Shown here: piece after piece, positions 10,394 through 22,435 of the stretch
Layout of the letters: each line of letters opens with the position of its first letter
Position numbering within the stretch: position 1 is the stretch's first letter
NCBI GenBank assembly: GCA_001566295.1
Contig: KQ964265.1
Location: 434,001 to 498,000, forward strand
From: Microdochium bolleyi
Lineage: Eukaryota; Ascomycota; Sordariomycetes; Xylariales; Microdochiaceae
Length of the DNA stretch: 64,000 bases
Direction of reading: 5' to 3'
Notes under the pieces: model-generated
Told to the model about the DNA's origin: nothing
Databases searched by the model: none
The model's input: only the letters and a program-made list of their open reading frames with translations
Made by a program: the position numbers and the translations under genes

Positions 10394-10928
10394 TTGCAAA
10401 GTAAGAAGAGAGTTGATTTATCCAGATGTTCCCGACGCAGTTCTGGGCGAGCCCGTAGTGGGTTTCTCTGGTCACAGAGGCGCGACTGCTCTTTCGGAAA
10501 GCGGGATTGGACAGCCTGGGGATGATATTCTGCGATGGACAGACAGAAGAAACGTACTGACAGACGGCTTCCTTTCGTGTCCTTTGCTTTGTGCATGTGC
10601 CTGACTTATATGCGGGGTCGAGTTGGGGTCATGGGCGTCCTGCGGTTGACACAATGACGCCGGAAAGCAAAAGTCTCCAACTAGATGTCTCACATTGCGG
10701 CTGAGGTCTCAGCACCGGATGTTTGAGGTCCTTGAACACGGAGACATACCATGCCAGGGTTCAGAGGAATACTCCTATGGCTCAACTGCACTTATAAAAT
10801 TCATTGATATGTGCCAGGATGACAACGAGGACTCTGAGAATTTTATCCGATTAAGATACTTCATCAAGCTTCACAAGAAGTCGAAACCCTGACCACCGCA
10901 GCGAATGAGCCACGACATACAAGCCAGA
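10394..10928. other. Intergenic, no gene seen
   Basis: Contains the 5' leader and promoter of the GFA-domain gene and the 3' region of the lyase gene. Short open frames here show no domain. An A/T-rich patch (10740-10870) is the only compositional change. Confidence 0.5.
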
Positions 10929-13755
10929 TCACGAGCTACCCGGCGCCTTCCCGACATAATTCATGATCTCAATCGCGTTGAGCCCGTACAGCGCCATGTC
11001 GTTAGTGCTCAGCCACGCCGCCTCGTCCACGGGCGTCAGCACCGCACTCCCTGCAATCCGCTCCGTCGTCCAGTTGGCATCTCGCTTGATCCCGTCGCGG
11101 TCGAAGAACTCGGCCCACGCGCGGGCCGCGAGCGTCGCGTTCTGCGCCCGTTGCGCTGCGTACGCCGTCAGCTTCGAGTGGCCCTGGATCAGTGACACGC
11201 TGCCAAAATTCTTGCCGTAGCGCGCAGCCTGCTCTGCCTTCGGTGCCGAGTAGAAGTAGCAGTACTCGAGCCATGCGTCGACGAAGCCCTTAGGGAGTTG
11301 TGGGTTCTCGGACTCGGTGCCCTCGCCGACATGGTCGAAGACCTGCGTCAGGATCTCATGTAGGCCAAACACCGCGTCGAGATGCGATACAACGACGATG
11401 CCCTTGTTGTCTGGGTCCGTAGGAGGCGCGGTGATGGCGCCGTCTGTGGAGTTGTACAGCGCCTCGCCGGTAACGAAGCCGTTCTTGAGCTTGGCGATGC
11501 CCTCAAAGCCCTTTAGAAGTTTGGACTTCACTTCCTCCGCCTTCGGCCCATGGCGCTCCCACTCGATCAGCCAGGCGCCTGCTAGAGAGACCCAGTCGAG
11601 GCCGAGGCTGATGTACAAGGCCTCCGGGTCGGGCTTGTAGATGACGCTCGGGTCGCGGATCTTGCGGCGGGCATCGACATTGACAAAGGCCTGCTCGGCC
11701 TTCTGCACTTCCTCGACAAGGTCGCCAATGCGCTCATCGCCACCGGAGATATAGTAGAAGATGCGGCGGTAGATCGTCGTCGAGATACGGATCTGCTTGG
11801 CCGAGTCACTCCAGTGATTGACGCCGTGCCTGGTACCGAGGCCCGTGAAATTGCCCAAGTGGTACACATCAACATCACCGCCGTGGCGGACCTGTGCCTC
11901 GGCTAGCCGGTACACGTCGGCGCGACTGGTGCGAAGGAATTGGTTCCAGAAGAACTGGTCGGGGGAGAGCTCGCCGTTGTCCCAAGCATAGCCGCCAATG
12001 TCGTACCGCCACTGGTGTCTGTCGACATCATAGGTGTGCATGATGTCGCCTACTGCCACGTCAGTACTTGCTTGCACGTGCTCTCGCTATCTTCCTCTTA
12101 CCATGATCCCAGAATCCGTACCACCGGCGCTGCTCGACCTGACCAATGTAGTAGTGCACCAGGAAGTTGAGGTGCTCCTCAATGCTCTGACCCGCCGCCG
12201 TGCTGTTGTCGGGGAGTCCCCAGTACGTTCCGAGGGCGCCGGACTCCTTGATGCGCTTGGGCTCAGCATTGAGCACTGGCGGTTCGTTCACATAAGCGTT
12301 GAGGCCAGCCAGCGTGTCCCTCGACGGTGTGCTCTCGAAGCCGAAGATGTACAGCTCGTTCGTACGAGCAACACCGGTGGGTGTGTCGTAGCCGCCCTCC
12401 CAGTCTTCGTAGGTGATCTCCAGCGCGTCAAGCTGCTTCTTATAAGTGTCTTGACCAAGCCCATCGTGGTAAGGGCGGAGGTCCATGGGGCCGGCCGCGG
12501 GACTGTGCAGCCACAATGTGATCTGGCCGACATCACTGGCGGCATTGCGGATGTCAATGCTGGTCGGGTATCTCTTCCAGAAGTCGCGAAGACCTACGGC
12601 AAGACCACCCGCCGTGGCGCCGCCTAGATACGCCAGCCCGCCTGCCTTTGTGCCTCCTGGGATCTTGACCCATGACTGGCCGGCTTTTGTGCGCTTCTTC
12701 AGGTTGAATCCATCCGGCGACAGCTGAGTCAAGGTATAGTCGTTCCAGTCTGGGATCCACTGCAACCGGGTCGTCACCCGAGTGTCCCAAGACGTCGTGT
12801 CGGGAGTCTTCTTGCCTTCGTATTGAGCGTTGCGAACCTCTTTGCCAGGATCGCGTCGGAGACCGGTGATGCCCTTGACGGCTTCGTTAAGGAGGCCGCC
12901 ATCGGCACTGGAAAGGCGGATGTGACGGTTATATAGCTCGTCAGACAGAGGGACATCGAAGCGGAGTCCGATGCCGGCAATGAAGTTTCGGCTGGCAGCA
13001 CCATCGTACGTCAGGGTGTGGAGCACCTTGATGGCCTCGGAGTTGGCATAGAGGTAGAAGCGGACAGTGAACGGTAGCCAAGCTTCGCCGCCACCACTCT
13101 TGGGTTCATGCTTGCCCTTGACCGTGACAAGTGTGCGCACCGAGTTGCTCTTGCTGACAGAGACCTCTTCGATGGCGCTGCCGAGCTGGGACTTTTGAGG
13201 CTGCTCGCCCGTGCCGTCGTCCTCGGCGATGGAGGACTGGGCGAGAAGGATGAGGGCACCGTTTGTGCCGACAGTCTTGCCGTTTGCCGTCTTGATCGAG
13301 CTGACGATTGAGTTGCCTGACTTCTTGAACGTAGCCGTGATCTTGCCTGTGTTGACGACAATCTCACCATCTGTCTCGGACACCATCGACTTAGCGTCTT
13401 GTCGTTTATTGCGGTTCGTGGAGCTCTTTGCGACAGCACTGACGGTGTAGCCACTGCCGACGGTGTCAGAAGCCCCGACGGCATGGCCGGTCCACTTGAT
13501 GGAGTTGTCGGGCCAGTATGCGGTGATCCAGGACTGAACGTCAACCTGCTTGCCGTCGGAGGAAGTGGCAGTGAAGCTAGTCGTGTCGGCGGGATACTTG
13601 CCGCGGGGCCACGGCAGACCGAAGGTGGTGCCCAAGGTGAGCTTCGGAGCATTGCCAACCCAGCTTACAGGAGCAGCATCGGCGGACTGGGACTGAGCAG
13701 CCGTCAAGCTGGCGCAGCCAAGCGCGGCGATGAAGTGGTAAAGTGCCTGACGCAT
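10929..13755 (-). CDS. Secreted polysaccharide lyase, exo-rhamnogalacturonan lyase (PL26, PcRGLX)-like
   Basis: Two exons, 12102-13755 and 10929-12049, joined at a phase-1 intron of 52 nt with donor GTAAGA, a perfect TACTGAC branch site and acceptor TAG; 924 residues. Residues 1-20 are a signal peptide (hydrophobic core then ...LTAAQ), so the enzyme should be secreted. The N-terminal part (APVSWVGNAP, then GLPWPRGKYP and WPDNSIKWTGHAV) is a beta-rich domain typical of PcRGLX-like proteins. The C-terminal exon is mainly helical, as expected for the catalytic barrel. PL26 enzymes remove unsaturated galacturonosyl-rhamnose units from the ends of pectin rhamnogalacturonan I. The call rests on recalled family resemblance; a neighbouring lyase family with similar architecture (rhamnose-glucuronate lyases) is possible. 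It would act in plant cell-wall breakdown. Confidence 0.75.
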
Positions 13756-14724
13756 GGCTCGCGGTGGTCAGGATAGCAAGTCACAGCTGACCAAGAGAAC
13801 TGCCTGCCTGTCTGCCAATAAGAACAACCACATCGTCATCTGCGGAATGCCTGTGTTTATATGTTGACCACGACGGGCTTCATCTCGGCGTGTAATCGTC
13901 CGAACAGCTGCCGGATGGCCTGGCGGTGCAATGCTACCCCACGGATCGCCATGGGTAGGCTCGTGTGGTGCATGGCGACATTTGATGAGGGTATGCCGTA
14001 CAAAGCAGTGCAGTCGGGGGGACCTCCGAGCTAGGCAGGCGAGCATTGCCTGGGCAGGTCATCTCCACGAATGACAGCGGGCGAGGCCGCTGCAGTGCCC
14101 AAGGGTGGTGCATTTTACCCGGATCGTGAGTGCAGATCACTGCGGGGGCCAAAGTTCCCCAGATGCAACTTCCCTGTCGAGCATGGCGGGCTTGGCTCGC
14201 GATGCGCAGGGCCAGCACGGCAGACGTCTCGTGGCTCGGGGTAATGGAGATTCCGGGTGATGAACAAGCCAGGTTCGGTGGGAGATTATGTCTGGCTTGT
14301 CATGCCCTCTCGGCATAAACCGACACGGGGTTCGTGGGTGGCCACACTGCCGGCCAGATTTCCCACGGAGGCATGATCAAGGCATTGTGCGAGAGAGTCG
14401 GGGAACGACCCTCGACGCTAGCAGCAATTGGCAGAAGACACCCCGAGTAGCGAAGAGTGTGAGAGGAAGCGATGATGAAGCATCTCAGAATACCCGTGAC
14501 GATGCTGGAGCCGAGGCGTCGAAGCTGAGTCGTCGCCTGCCAGCCAGGCACAGTCGGAAGTGGGCCGTGGAAGCTCGGAAGGCGCGACCACCATCGTCAT
14601 ACCCACGTGCAGCGCGCCGCGCCGCACTGTACCTGACTGTATTCTGGCACCTGCAAAAAAACACCATCGACGGCATCGCCAACCTCGACCATTGTCTCGA
14701 CGACAGAGCACATCACAGGTCACC
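13756..14724. other. Divergent intergenic region, lyase / mitochondrial-type protein
   Basis: Holds the promoters of the minus-strand lyase gene and the plus-strand gene at 14725. Apart from the TATA-like element noted separately, I see no gene. Confidence 0.5.
13856..13861 (-). promoter_or_regulatory. TATA-like element upstream of the lyase gene
   Basis: TATAAA on the minus strand, 100 bp upstream of the lyase start codon, in a plausible position for a core promoter of a strongly regulated secreted enzyme. Position and sequence only; no experimental support. Confidence 0.4.
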
Positions 14725-15774
14725 ATGATGATCCGGCAAGCACGGGCCCTCACCCGCCCCTCATCCAGGGCCTGTACCGCACCCACAGGCGGCCACAACC
14801 CGCCACTCCGGCCATGGCAAAGCACGGCTTCCTTCTCATCACGCAGCTCATTGACCAAAACACCACCCACAGTCAGCTCGTCAACACTGTCGCAGACTAA
14901 GGCACCGCGGCCCAGTGCTCCTTGGGCACCGCGTCCAAATGGCACGCCGCGGCGCTTCTTTCACTACAACCCCCAGCCCTATCAGCCACACCCACAGCAG
15001 GGGAAGCCATGGCTCAAGGTGCTCCGCGACATGGCCTTGGGCTCGGTACTCACAATCGCCCTCTCCACGGCATATGACTATTACGAGGAGCGGCAGTACA
15101 TGAAGCAGGCTACTGCCGACCAGGAGTGGGCCGAGGATCTGCGCGTGCAGCTCGTACGCGAGTTTGACGAGGCGCGGAGGACGCCCCTCGACGAGACAGC
15201 TGGGGACAACGCCGACTTTGAGCGCCAGCGGAAACTACGGGAGCTGACCTTTGGCCTTCCACTGCGCGTAGTGAGCGCGCAGGAGATCGAGGAGGCCGGG
15301 TGGCTCCCGGGGTTCCCCTATGGTGACGAGCTGCACGGCAAGGAGCGTGTGCCGGCAGAGGAGACCAAGATGTACGTCGGCAAGGACGAGCTCGGCGGCA
15401 TCTCGGCCGTGTACGTCGCAGCCAATGTCGACGTCGACCAGAAGGTCCCCCAAGAGCAGTACGGAGAAGAGAGTGACGACAACAGCTCCGGTGACCGCAC
15501 CTTCGCGTCTCGCTTTGCGCCAGCAATGGACACGGGACCCGACGAGCGGAGAGTTGTGCCTCGCGAATGGGAAGATGCCGCTGGAAATGTCATCGGCGAG
15601 CTTGTCGCACGCGTGCGCCAGCAGAAAGACCTGTGGAAGCGGCAAGGGCGGCTGTCCCAGGTGGAGGAGGACTTCCTGCTGGTCGTCTTGTACCTGAGGA
15701 ATCGGACGTGGATGTTCCTTCTGGACCGAGGCGAGGTCCAGCCCGTCAGCGGCGTCGCCAACATTCTGAAGTGA
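14725..15774 (+). CDS. Hypothetical mitochondrial membrane protein
   Basis: A 349-residue intronless protein of no family I recognise. The first 75 residues are rich in Arg, Ser, Thr and Pro and lack acidic residues, as in mitochondrial presequences. A hydrophobic segment at about 101-117 could be one membrane span, followed by a soluble acidic C-terminal part with YDYYEE, an EEAGWLPGFPYGD segment and a helical stretch near the end. The reading frame is open 165 bases upstream, but the ATG at 14725 sits in a CACCATG context and starts the presequence. Inference: inner-membrane protein with most of its mass on one side. Divergent from the lyase gene. Confidence 0.75.
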   Translation: MMIRQARALTRPSSRACTAPTGGHNPPLRPWQSTASFSSRSSLTKTPPTVSSSTLSQTKAPRPSAPWAPRPNGTPRRFFHYNPQPYQPHPQQGKPWLKVLRDMALGSVLTIALSTAYDYYEERQYMKQATADQEWAEDLRVQLVREFDEARRTPLDETAGDNADFERQRKLRELTFGLPLRVVSAQEIEEAGWLPGFPYGDELHGKERVPAEETKMYVGKDELGGISAVYVAANVDVDQKVPQEQYGEESDDNSSGDRTFASRFAPAMDTGPDERRVVPREWEDAAGNVIGELVARVRQQKDLWKRQGRLSQVEEDFLLVVLYLRNRTWMFLLDRGEVQPVSGVANILK

Positions 15775-16374
15775 GCAACTAGACATGGTTGGATTTAAGA
15801 TGCGCCAAAAGAAGCGACCGAGATACCTCTAGACATGCTTGTATTCTGCTATATTCTCATAGATGATAATGAACGAAACCGTAGAAACCCTGACACCAGA
15901 ACAATTTGCATCTGGCGCCTACTGCCAAAGACACGGGTCTATCAAAAGCCCGCCTGCTGTAGACGTCATTCGGGGGGAGCAAACACAACCTCGTGCACTA
16001 GCGTCTCCGGGATAAGGTATGCATGGGGCTGCGATTCCAGATCCTTCTGAATCTCACAGCGGCGGCCCCACCAACGACCAGCTACGATCGAGCGGCCTTC
16101 GGGGCGGCGGATTACGTTATGCCTGCTCCGTTGCGCCTAGGCTCGCCAGGCACCCCTCCGTCCTCCTCCAGCCTGCCTGTTATCGTCAGTTGCACCCAAC
16201 AAACCACCCGACCGGTCGCGCTGTCCCTTGCTCGTCCACCCTGTGCTGTCACGTTCCTGGCCTTTAGCATCCGACAAAGCCACGTCCGCCGACCACAGTA
16301 CCTCGCAGCGTTGCTTCACTCCCCTCTCACAGCCATCGCCACATCATCATCATCGCCACCACCATCGCGACACC
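15775..16374. other. Intergenic / 5' leader of Dsk2 gene
   Basis: No gene recognised. The last 150 bases are rich in CA/TC with a (CAT)n run ending at the Dsk2 start codon, typical of a fungal 5' leader. Confidence 0.5.
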
Positions 16375-17748
16375 ATGGCTGACGGCAACACCGACAGCAT
16401 GGCCGACGACACAGTGACCTTCAAGGTCAAGACGTCCGGCGACAAGACCCACTCCATCACCATGGCCCAGTCTGCCACCGTTGCGCAGCTCAAGGAGAAG
16501 CTCGCCGGTACCGACTTCGAGGACATCCCCATCGAGCGCCAGCGCCTCATCTACTCTGGCCGCGTCATGAAGAACGAGGAGCCTCTTAGCACCTACAAGA
16601 TCAAGACGGGCAACACCGTCCACCTTGTCAAGAGCGCTGCCAGCAACCCGACCCCTCAGCCACCCGCCTCCAGCACGTCGACGCCAGCCGCGCCCCAGGT
16701 GCCCCAGAACATGTCGGCAGGTACCTCAGCTGGCAACCTCCTCGCCGGTTTGACCGGTGCGCGCTATGCTGGCCTTACCAACCTGCCCTCGGCATCAGCT
16801 TTCGGCCCCGACGGCGGTGTATGACTTCCCATATCACAAGCAACCTTTGAGTTTCTCAGCTAACACACTTGTTTCCTCCTGTAGATGACCGGCCTTGGAG
16901 GCGTGAGCGAGGACGAACTCGCTCGTATGATGGACGATCCCGCCACGATGCAGCACATGAACGAGATGATGAACAGCGACGCCTTCCTTCAGATGATTGA
17001 GCAACACCCAAACTTCCGCGACAACCCGCAGGCCTTGGCCATGATCCGCAACCCGGAGATGAGGCGGTTGATGTTCAACCCGCAGACGATGCGCCTGGCG
17101 TCACAATTACAACGGCAGCAGAGACAGGCCAGCGGCTCCGCATCGGCCTTTCCTATGCCTGGCGCGACCGACAACACCCCTTCCGATGCCACAACTGGTG
17201 CTGGCGGAAGTGCCAACGCCAACCCTAGTGGCAACCCACCGCCTTACAACCCCTTCGGTTCCCCTATGTTCCCTGGTTTTGGGGCGGGTGCCGGTGGTGC
17301 TGGAGGAGCCGATGCCAATGCCAACCCATTCGGGGCCTTCTTCAACCCTTTCGCTATGCAGCCGCCGAACACAGCAGGAGCCACAGCACCTGGCCAAAGC
17401 CAAGGCAACGACAGCAGCAACACGACCACAGGATCGAACCCGGCAGGTTCGCCAGCGCCGCCGGCCAATCCTTTCGCCAGTCTCTTCGGTGGTCCAGGCG
17501 GAGCAAACCCCCTTGCCGGGATGCCGCCTCCGAACCCGGAGCACCTGCAACAGTTCATGCAGGCAATGATGGGTGGCAATGCGGGCGGTGCGCCGGCTCC
17601 TCAGGATGACCGGCCTCCGGAGGAACGGTACGCCGACCAGCTGCGACAGCTCAACGACATGGGCTTCTACGATTTCGACAGGAACGTGGCGGCACTGAGG
17701 AGGAGCGGCGGTAGTGTCCAGGGCGCTATTGAGCACCTGCTAGGTTGA
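16375..17748 (+). CDS. DSK2: Ubiquilin / Dsk2-type proteasome shuttle protein
   Basis: Two exons, 16375-16818 and 16885-17748, joined in phase 0 (donor GTATGA, acceptor TAG), give 435 residues. The N-terminal ubiquitin-like domain (about 13-87) binds the proteasome and contains the IERQRLIYSGRVMKN segment. A Met- and Asn-rich STI1-type segment follows in exon 2 (about 150-225; MMDDPATMQHMNEMM). A low-complexity Gly/Ala/Asn/Pro linker leads to a C-terminal UBA domain (about 393-435; QLNDMGFYDFDRNVAAL) that binds ubiquitin chains. The domain order is that of Dsk2/ubiquilin, which carries ubiquitylated substrates to the proteasome in cytosol and nucleus. Convergent with the kynurenine monooxygenase gene. 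Confidence 0.95.
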
Positions 17749-18280
17749 AACCGACTCGAGGGTATGCACATAATGCTGAGCAAGACGTTGCCGATTCGAT
17801 GTCGATAGGGGCGTGGGTGAGTGGGTATGGGACCTGCTTTGCATAGCCTTGCGTGCTTCCGAAGAAAGAAATGGGCCACAGTCACCATGGTTGTGTAATG
17901 ACGCCTCTTGCTGGTGCGCCCAGTTGAGAAGAGTGAAGCAATGAGCAGTGTCTGGTGTTAGCTAGAAGAGCCTACCGTACCTGACTTTGATAACCATATT
18001 CTTCATCTCCATCAGTAGCGTCCGGGCTTGCTCTGCAAACCTGCCGAATCCCCGGCCCGGGCTTCGGGCCACACAACAGTAGTGCTTCATGTGCGGCACG
18101 TAGAATGCATAGATACGGTGCCCATTGATGTATGGAATTGTTTTTTGGTCTTTGTACGCATAACGCTAGATTTCTAAGTATAACGGTCGTCAAAGGCAGC
18201 CCTGGGTACGACCACATTCCTCCTACCACCTCTTCTCGTCTTTCATGTTCCCTGCACCTCTGGGCGTTTCCGAGGCTACA
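17749..18280. other. Intergenic between convergent genes
   Basis: Contains the 3' regions of the Dsk2 gene and the kynurenine monooxygenase gene. No coding signal seen. Confidence 0.5.
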
Positions 18281-19864
18281 TCACCTCCGCAAACCGACCC
18301 TCGCCAGCCCCCTGCTCACCAGATCTAGCACCGGCTGGAAGACACCACCACCGCCACCGCCACGGCGGGCAGCACCCGCGTACCTCGCGACGAGCCACGC
18401 GACCCCTGCCACGGCGGGCAGCAGCACAGCGACGAACATGCGGCTGAGCATCCGGCCCTGGTACTCCGAGCGGGCGATGACGTGCGAGTAGCGCTCGTTG
18501 CTGAAGCTCACGCGCGAGTACTTTGTGTGCCAGCCGAGCTGGGGCACGTGCACGGACAGGAACTCCTCGAGGGACTTGCGCAGCTGGTACGTCCGGGAGA
18601 GCACCGAGGCGCGCATCTCGACGTAGTTGGCGAGCGCGAGGTCGTTGATCGCGTGAGCGTCCGGGGTGCGGGTCGCCGTGTACTCGGCCAGGGCGGCGGC
18701 GCGGGACTGGGGCGTGGACGAGGGCGTGACGCTGTGCTTGTCGAGCGTCTCGAAGAGGATCCGCACGTCCTCGAGCCCGGCGTTCATGCCCTGCCCGTAG
18801 AAGGGCACCATGGCGTGCGCGGCGTCGCCGATGATGACGCCGCTGCTGCCGAAGTGGTAGGGGGTGCACTTGATGCTGATCAAGGGCAGGTGTGGGTTCT
18901 GCTTGAACGACGCGACGAGCTCCGTGGGCGGGATCAGGTCTGTCACGCCGGGGAAGTACTCGTCGAAGAAGGCCGGGACCTGCGAAGGGTCGGCATCGAG
19001 CTTGGCGTACCCTTCGTCCGGCATGAACAGGGTGCATGTGAAGGTGCCGTCCTCGCTAGGGATTGCGATGAACATGAAGCGCTTGCCGGGCCAGATGTGC
19101 AGGTGGTTGGGCGAGATCTTGAACATGGAGTCCGGGCTGTTGTCGGTGGCCGTCTTGCCCGGGCGCGGCATGATCTGGAACTCGCACCACAGCGTGCCGA
19201 TGTACTCCTGCTGGTAGTCCATCTGGGTGTACTTCATCATGTGGTACCGCGCCGCCGAGTGCGCGCCGTCGGCGCCGATCATGAAGTCGAAGCTGATCTC
19301 AGTCTCCTTGGGCGTGCTGCTGCTGCGGTCCTCAAACCAGGCCTTCTGCCGCCGGAAGTCGGCCCCCGTAAGCTTGTGGTGGAAGAAGAACCGGACATTG
19401 GGCATATCGGCGAGACAGTCGAGCAGCTGCTTGTTGAGCCCGCCGCGGTCCGCGGCGTTGATGGCCCGGCCGTGCACGTCGTAGTCCTGCGCGGCCTCAT
19501 AGAGCTCGCCGGTGGCGGCATTGCGGCCGTGGATCATCCGGCCGCGCATGGGGATCGTCGAGTCCATCACGCTCTTGAGCAGGGCGGGCTCGTTGGCGTG
19601 CTTGATGGCCGTGATGCCGCGCTCTGAGAGGGCGAGGTTGATGGACTTTGTGAAGTTGAGCGGTGTTGTTGAGGGGTCCCGGAGGTCTGTGGAAGGTGGT
19701 TAGTCACAATGGGTGGCATAGCGGCTGTGGTGGTGAAGCTGACCTGCTCTCAGCTCATATATCTCAACTTGGAAGCCTCGCTTTGCGGCATACAGGGCCG
19801 CGAGCGAGCCCACGGGCCCAGCGCCGACGACAACATATCTTTGCGACTTGTGCTGGGACGGCAT
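18281..19864 (-). CDS. BNA4: Kynurenine 3-monooxygenase
   Basis: FAD- and NADPH-dependent hydroxylation of L-kynurenine to 3-hydroxykynurenine in the tryptophan-to-NAD pathway, at the mitochondrial outer membrane. Exons 19744-19864 and 18281-19686 (phase-1 intron, donor GTCAGC, acceptor CAG) give 508 residues. The dinucleotide-binding motif GAGPVG is at 14-19. The family segment YELRADLRDPSTTPLNF spans the splice junction, and the second FAD motif GDAAHAMVPFYGQG is present. A C-terminal hydrophobic helix (about 457-478) is the usual membrane anchor and is followed by a run of six glycines. An open frame of 381 codons on the opposite strand is a composition shadow. Confidence 0.95.
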
Positions 19865-21038
19865 TATGAGCGTGATGAGGTGTCTGATAGAAGTGCTAAG
19901 AAAAGGCAAGGCGCGAGCACTGCTTCACGATCGGTGGAGGCTCACCCGGGCGGCGTCATTAAATTATGCTGCAAAGAGTCGTGACGCCTGCTTCGGATGA
20001 CGGAAACTGGAGGCGCGGAATCTCGGATGCAGTTGCCTGAGAACGACGCTAAAGGCGCGCCTTTGCGGCGCTCCCGTGGGCCCACTTCTGTCCGCATCGC
20101 TCCTTCCGGCCGGGATCCGGGTCCGGCATCTTGTTCATCTACGGCAATCCTGCCATTCTGTACGGTGTATCTGCAAGAAGGAACACTTAGCACCGGCCCG
20201 GGACTTCTGTCGTGACGCAGCCCCTCGGATGATTCGGTGATCAGAGACGCCTTCTGGTCTGGAAACTTTTGGCTCCATTGTGCCAGGTCATCACCGGTGT
20301 CCTCGAATGGTTGCGTCCGAAGCGTAGGAAAAAACAACTGTTGTGACAAGCCAGTATTGTCCTGTTTGGAGGCCTATGTGTCTCACCTCGTCTCGGCCAG
20401 AATCTTGAGAGATAGCTTATCCTGTCCACTGAGGATACGCAGGCTCTCCCTCCGGGTTCTCAGCAGCTACTAGCTCGCTTGTGACTTAAAGGTCCCCCGG
20501 ATCCATGATCTGGACAAGATTTCTTTGCCGTTTTGATAGCTGCCGCCCAAGAGACCGCTGACCATAACTCGATCAAGACTGCCCAAGTCTGCAAAGCAAC
20601 GCTCAAGTCGTCGGTTGGGCTTCACGATTGAGTCTCCTCAGCTCTCCGCATTTGCAAGCAGCGTTCCAAGTATAGACGCACATCTATGCTTCAAAAGAGG
20701 ATAGCGTAGCTGTTCATCATGCCGCCCCGTGGCACGTACCACCGTCGCTGGCGACATGAGTCCTTCGACGAGGTCTTGCGAGCAAGCAGGCCGACTGGAG
20801 CCCCACTTTGGGGTCTTCCAGGCACACGAGCAACGCCAGGCAAATCCATCGTGGGGTGGGGCACGGCCTGTCCAGCGAAACATTCCCGACCATCAGCCGC
20901 TTCCAAGCGCCGTGCAATAACGAGGCCGCCCTCAGACTCCAGCACACTGCGATCACCGCTGTCGCGTACCACACGACTACTGTTCCTCCAGTTCCATTTC
21001 CCCAACATCCTCTGGCCGATAGCAGACATCACTCCGCG
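19865..21038. other. Divergent intergenic region
   Basis: About 1.2 kb between divergent kynurenine monooxygenase and methionine aminopeptidase start codons. It must hold both promoters. I see no further gene or repeat. Confidence 0.5.
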
Positions 21039-22435
21039 ATGACGGAACCACCGGCCAAGAAAGCCTGCATGGGCGTCGACTGCGAAAACGAAGCCGGCGA
21101 CCTCCAGTGCCCGACGTGTCTCAAGCTCGGCATCAAGGACAGCTTCTTCTGCTCGCAGGACTGCTTCAAAAAGAACTGGGTAAGCTGCTCGGCGCGGCGC
21201 GGCGCATTACACACGACCTCGTGCTGACCATCTCCTGCGCCCCAGAACGACCACAAGGCCACGCACAAGACCGCCCAAGGCAAGCTCGCAAACGGTATTC
21301 TCTCCAGCCTCATTACTCCAAAGGTCGTTTCTGAACCCGATCCAGCCACCGGCCACTTCAACCCGTTCCCCAACTTCAACTACACCGGCCCGCTCCGCCC
21401 CGTCTACCCGCTCTCGCCCATGCGCAAGGTCCCAAAGTCGATAAAGCGGCCCGACTATGCAGAGACCGGCATTCCCAAGAGCGAGCGCTTCCTCAACCGC
21501 AACAAGTTTGACATCCTTGACCAAGCTGGGCAGGATGCCATGCGCAAGGTCTGCCGGTTGGGTCGCGAGGTGCTCGACATCATCGCCGCCGAGGTCAAGC
21601 CCGGTGTCACCACAGACTACCTCGACGAGGTGTGCCACAAGGCGACGATCGAGAGAGATGCAAGTTGAATCTCCATCCAGTGCACAAGGCAGTTTTACTG
21701 ACTGAGGCTAGGCATACCCCTCGCCCCTCAACTACAACCACTTCCCCAAGTCCTTCTGCTCGTCAGTCAATGAAGTCATCTGCCACGGCATCCCCGACCA
21801 GCGCGTCCTTCTCGATGGCGACATCATCAACCTCGACGTTTCGATATACCATGGAGGCTACCACGCCGACTTGAACGAGACATACTATGTCGGCGACAAG
21901 GCCAAGGCGGACCCCGACTCGGTCCGCGTCGTCGAGGCGGCGCGCGAGTGCCTGGACGAGGCCGCCAAGCTGATTAAGCCGGGATGCCTGATCCGCGAGT
22001 TTGGCAACGCCATTGAGGCCCACGCGAAGACGAAAGACTGCAGCGTGATCCGGACATACTGCGGCCACGGCGTCAACAGCCTGTTCCACTGCCCGCCCAA
22101 CATTCCTCACTACGCCAAGAACAAGGCTGTCGGCGAGTGCAAGCCCGGAATGACCTTTACCATCGAGCCCATGATTGCGCTCGGCAAGTACAGAGACGTG
22201 ACGTGGCCCGACAACTGGACCAGCACGACCATCGATGGCAAGAGGACGGCTCAATTCGGTAGGCGCAATTCCCGAGCGATCTGGGTTCGTATCAGAGTGC
22301 TAACCCGTGTCAACCACAGAACACACATACTTGGTAACAGAAACAGGCGTCGAGGTCCTTACTGCGAGGTTGCCGACATCGCCGGGTGGCGCCGTCCCTA
22401 TGCCCGAGACCAAGAACGGCGCTGCTGCGGCTTGA
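21039..22435 (+). CDS. MAP1: Methionine aminopeptidase 1
   Basis: Cotranslational removal of the initiator methionine at the ribosome. Exons 21039-21179, 21246-21659, 21712-22258 and 22320-22435 give 405 residues. Residues 10-50 form the N-terminal zinc-finger region (CMGVDC, CPTC, CSQDC, then HKATH), characteristic of eukaryotic type 1 enzymes and used for ribosome contact. The catalytic pita-bread fold carries the metal ligands: the aspartates in NLDVS and HADLNE, the histidine in CGHGV, and the glutamate in TIEPM. The second intron (21660-21711, 52 nt) starts with GCAAGT, not GT; the neighbouring GT would break the conserved ERDAYPSPLNYN segment, so a GC-AG intron is the consistent reading. 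Confidence 0.95.

Noticed and set aside
18482..19627. Open frame of 381 codons on the plus strand opposite the kynurenine monooxygenase
   Set aside because: No domains; the minus-strand enzyme explains the sequence, and GC-rich third positions keep the opposite frame open.
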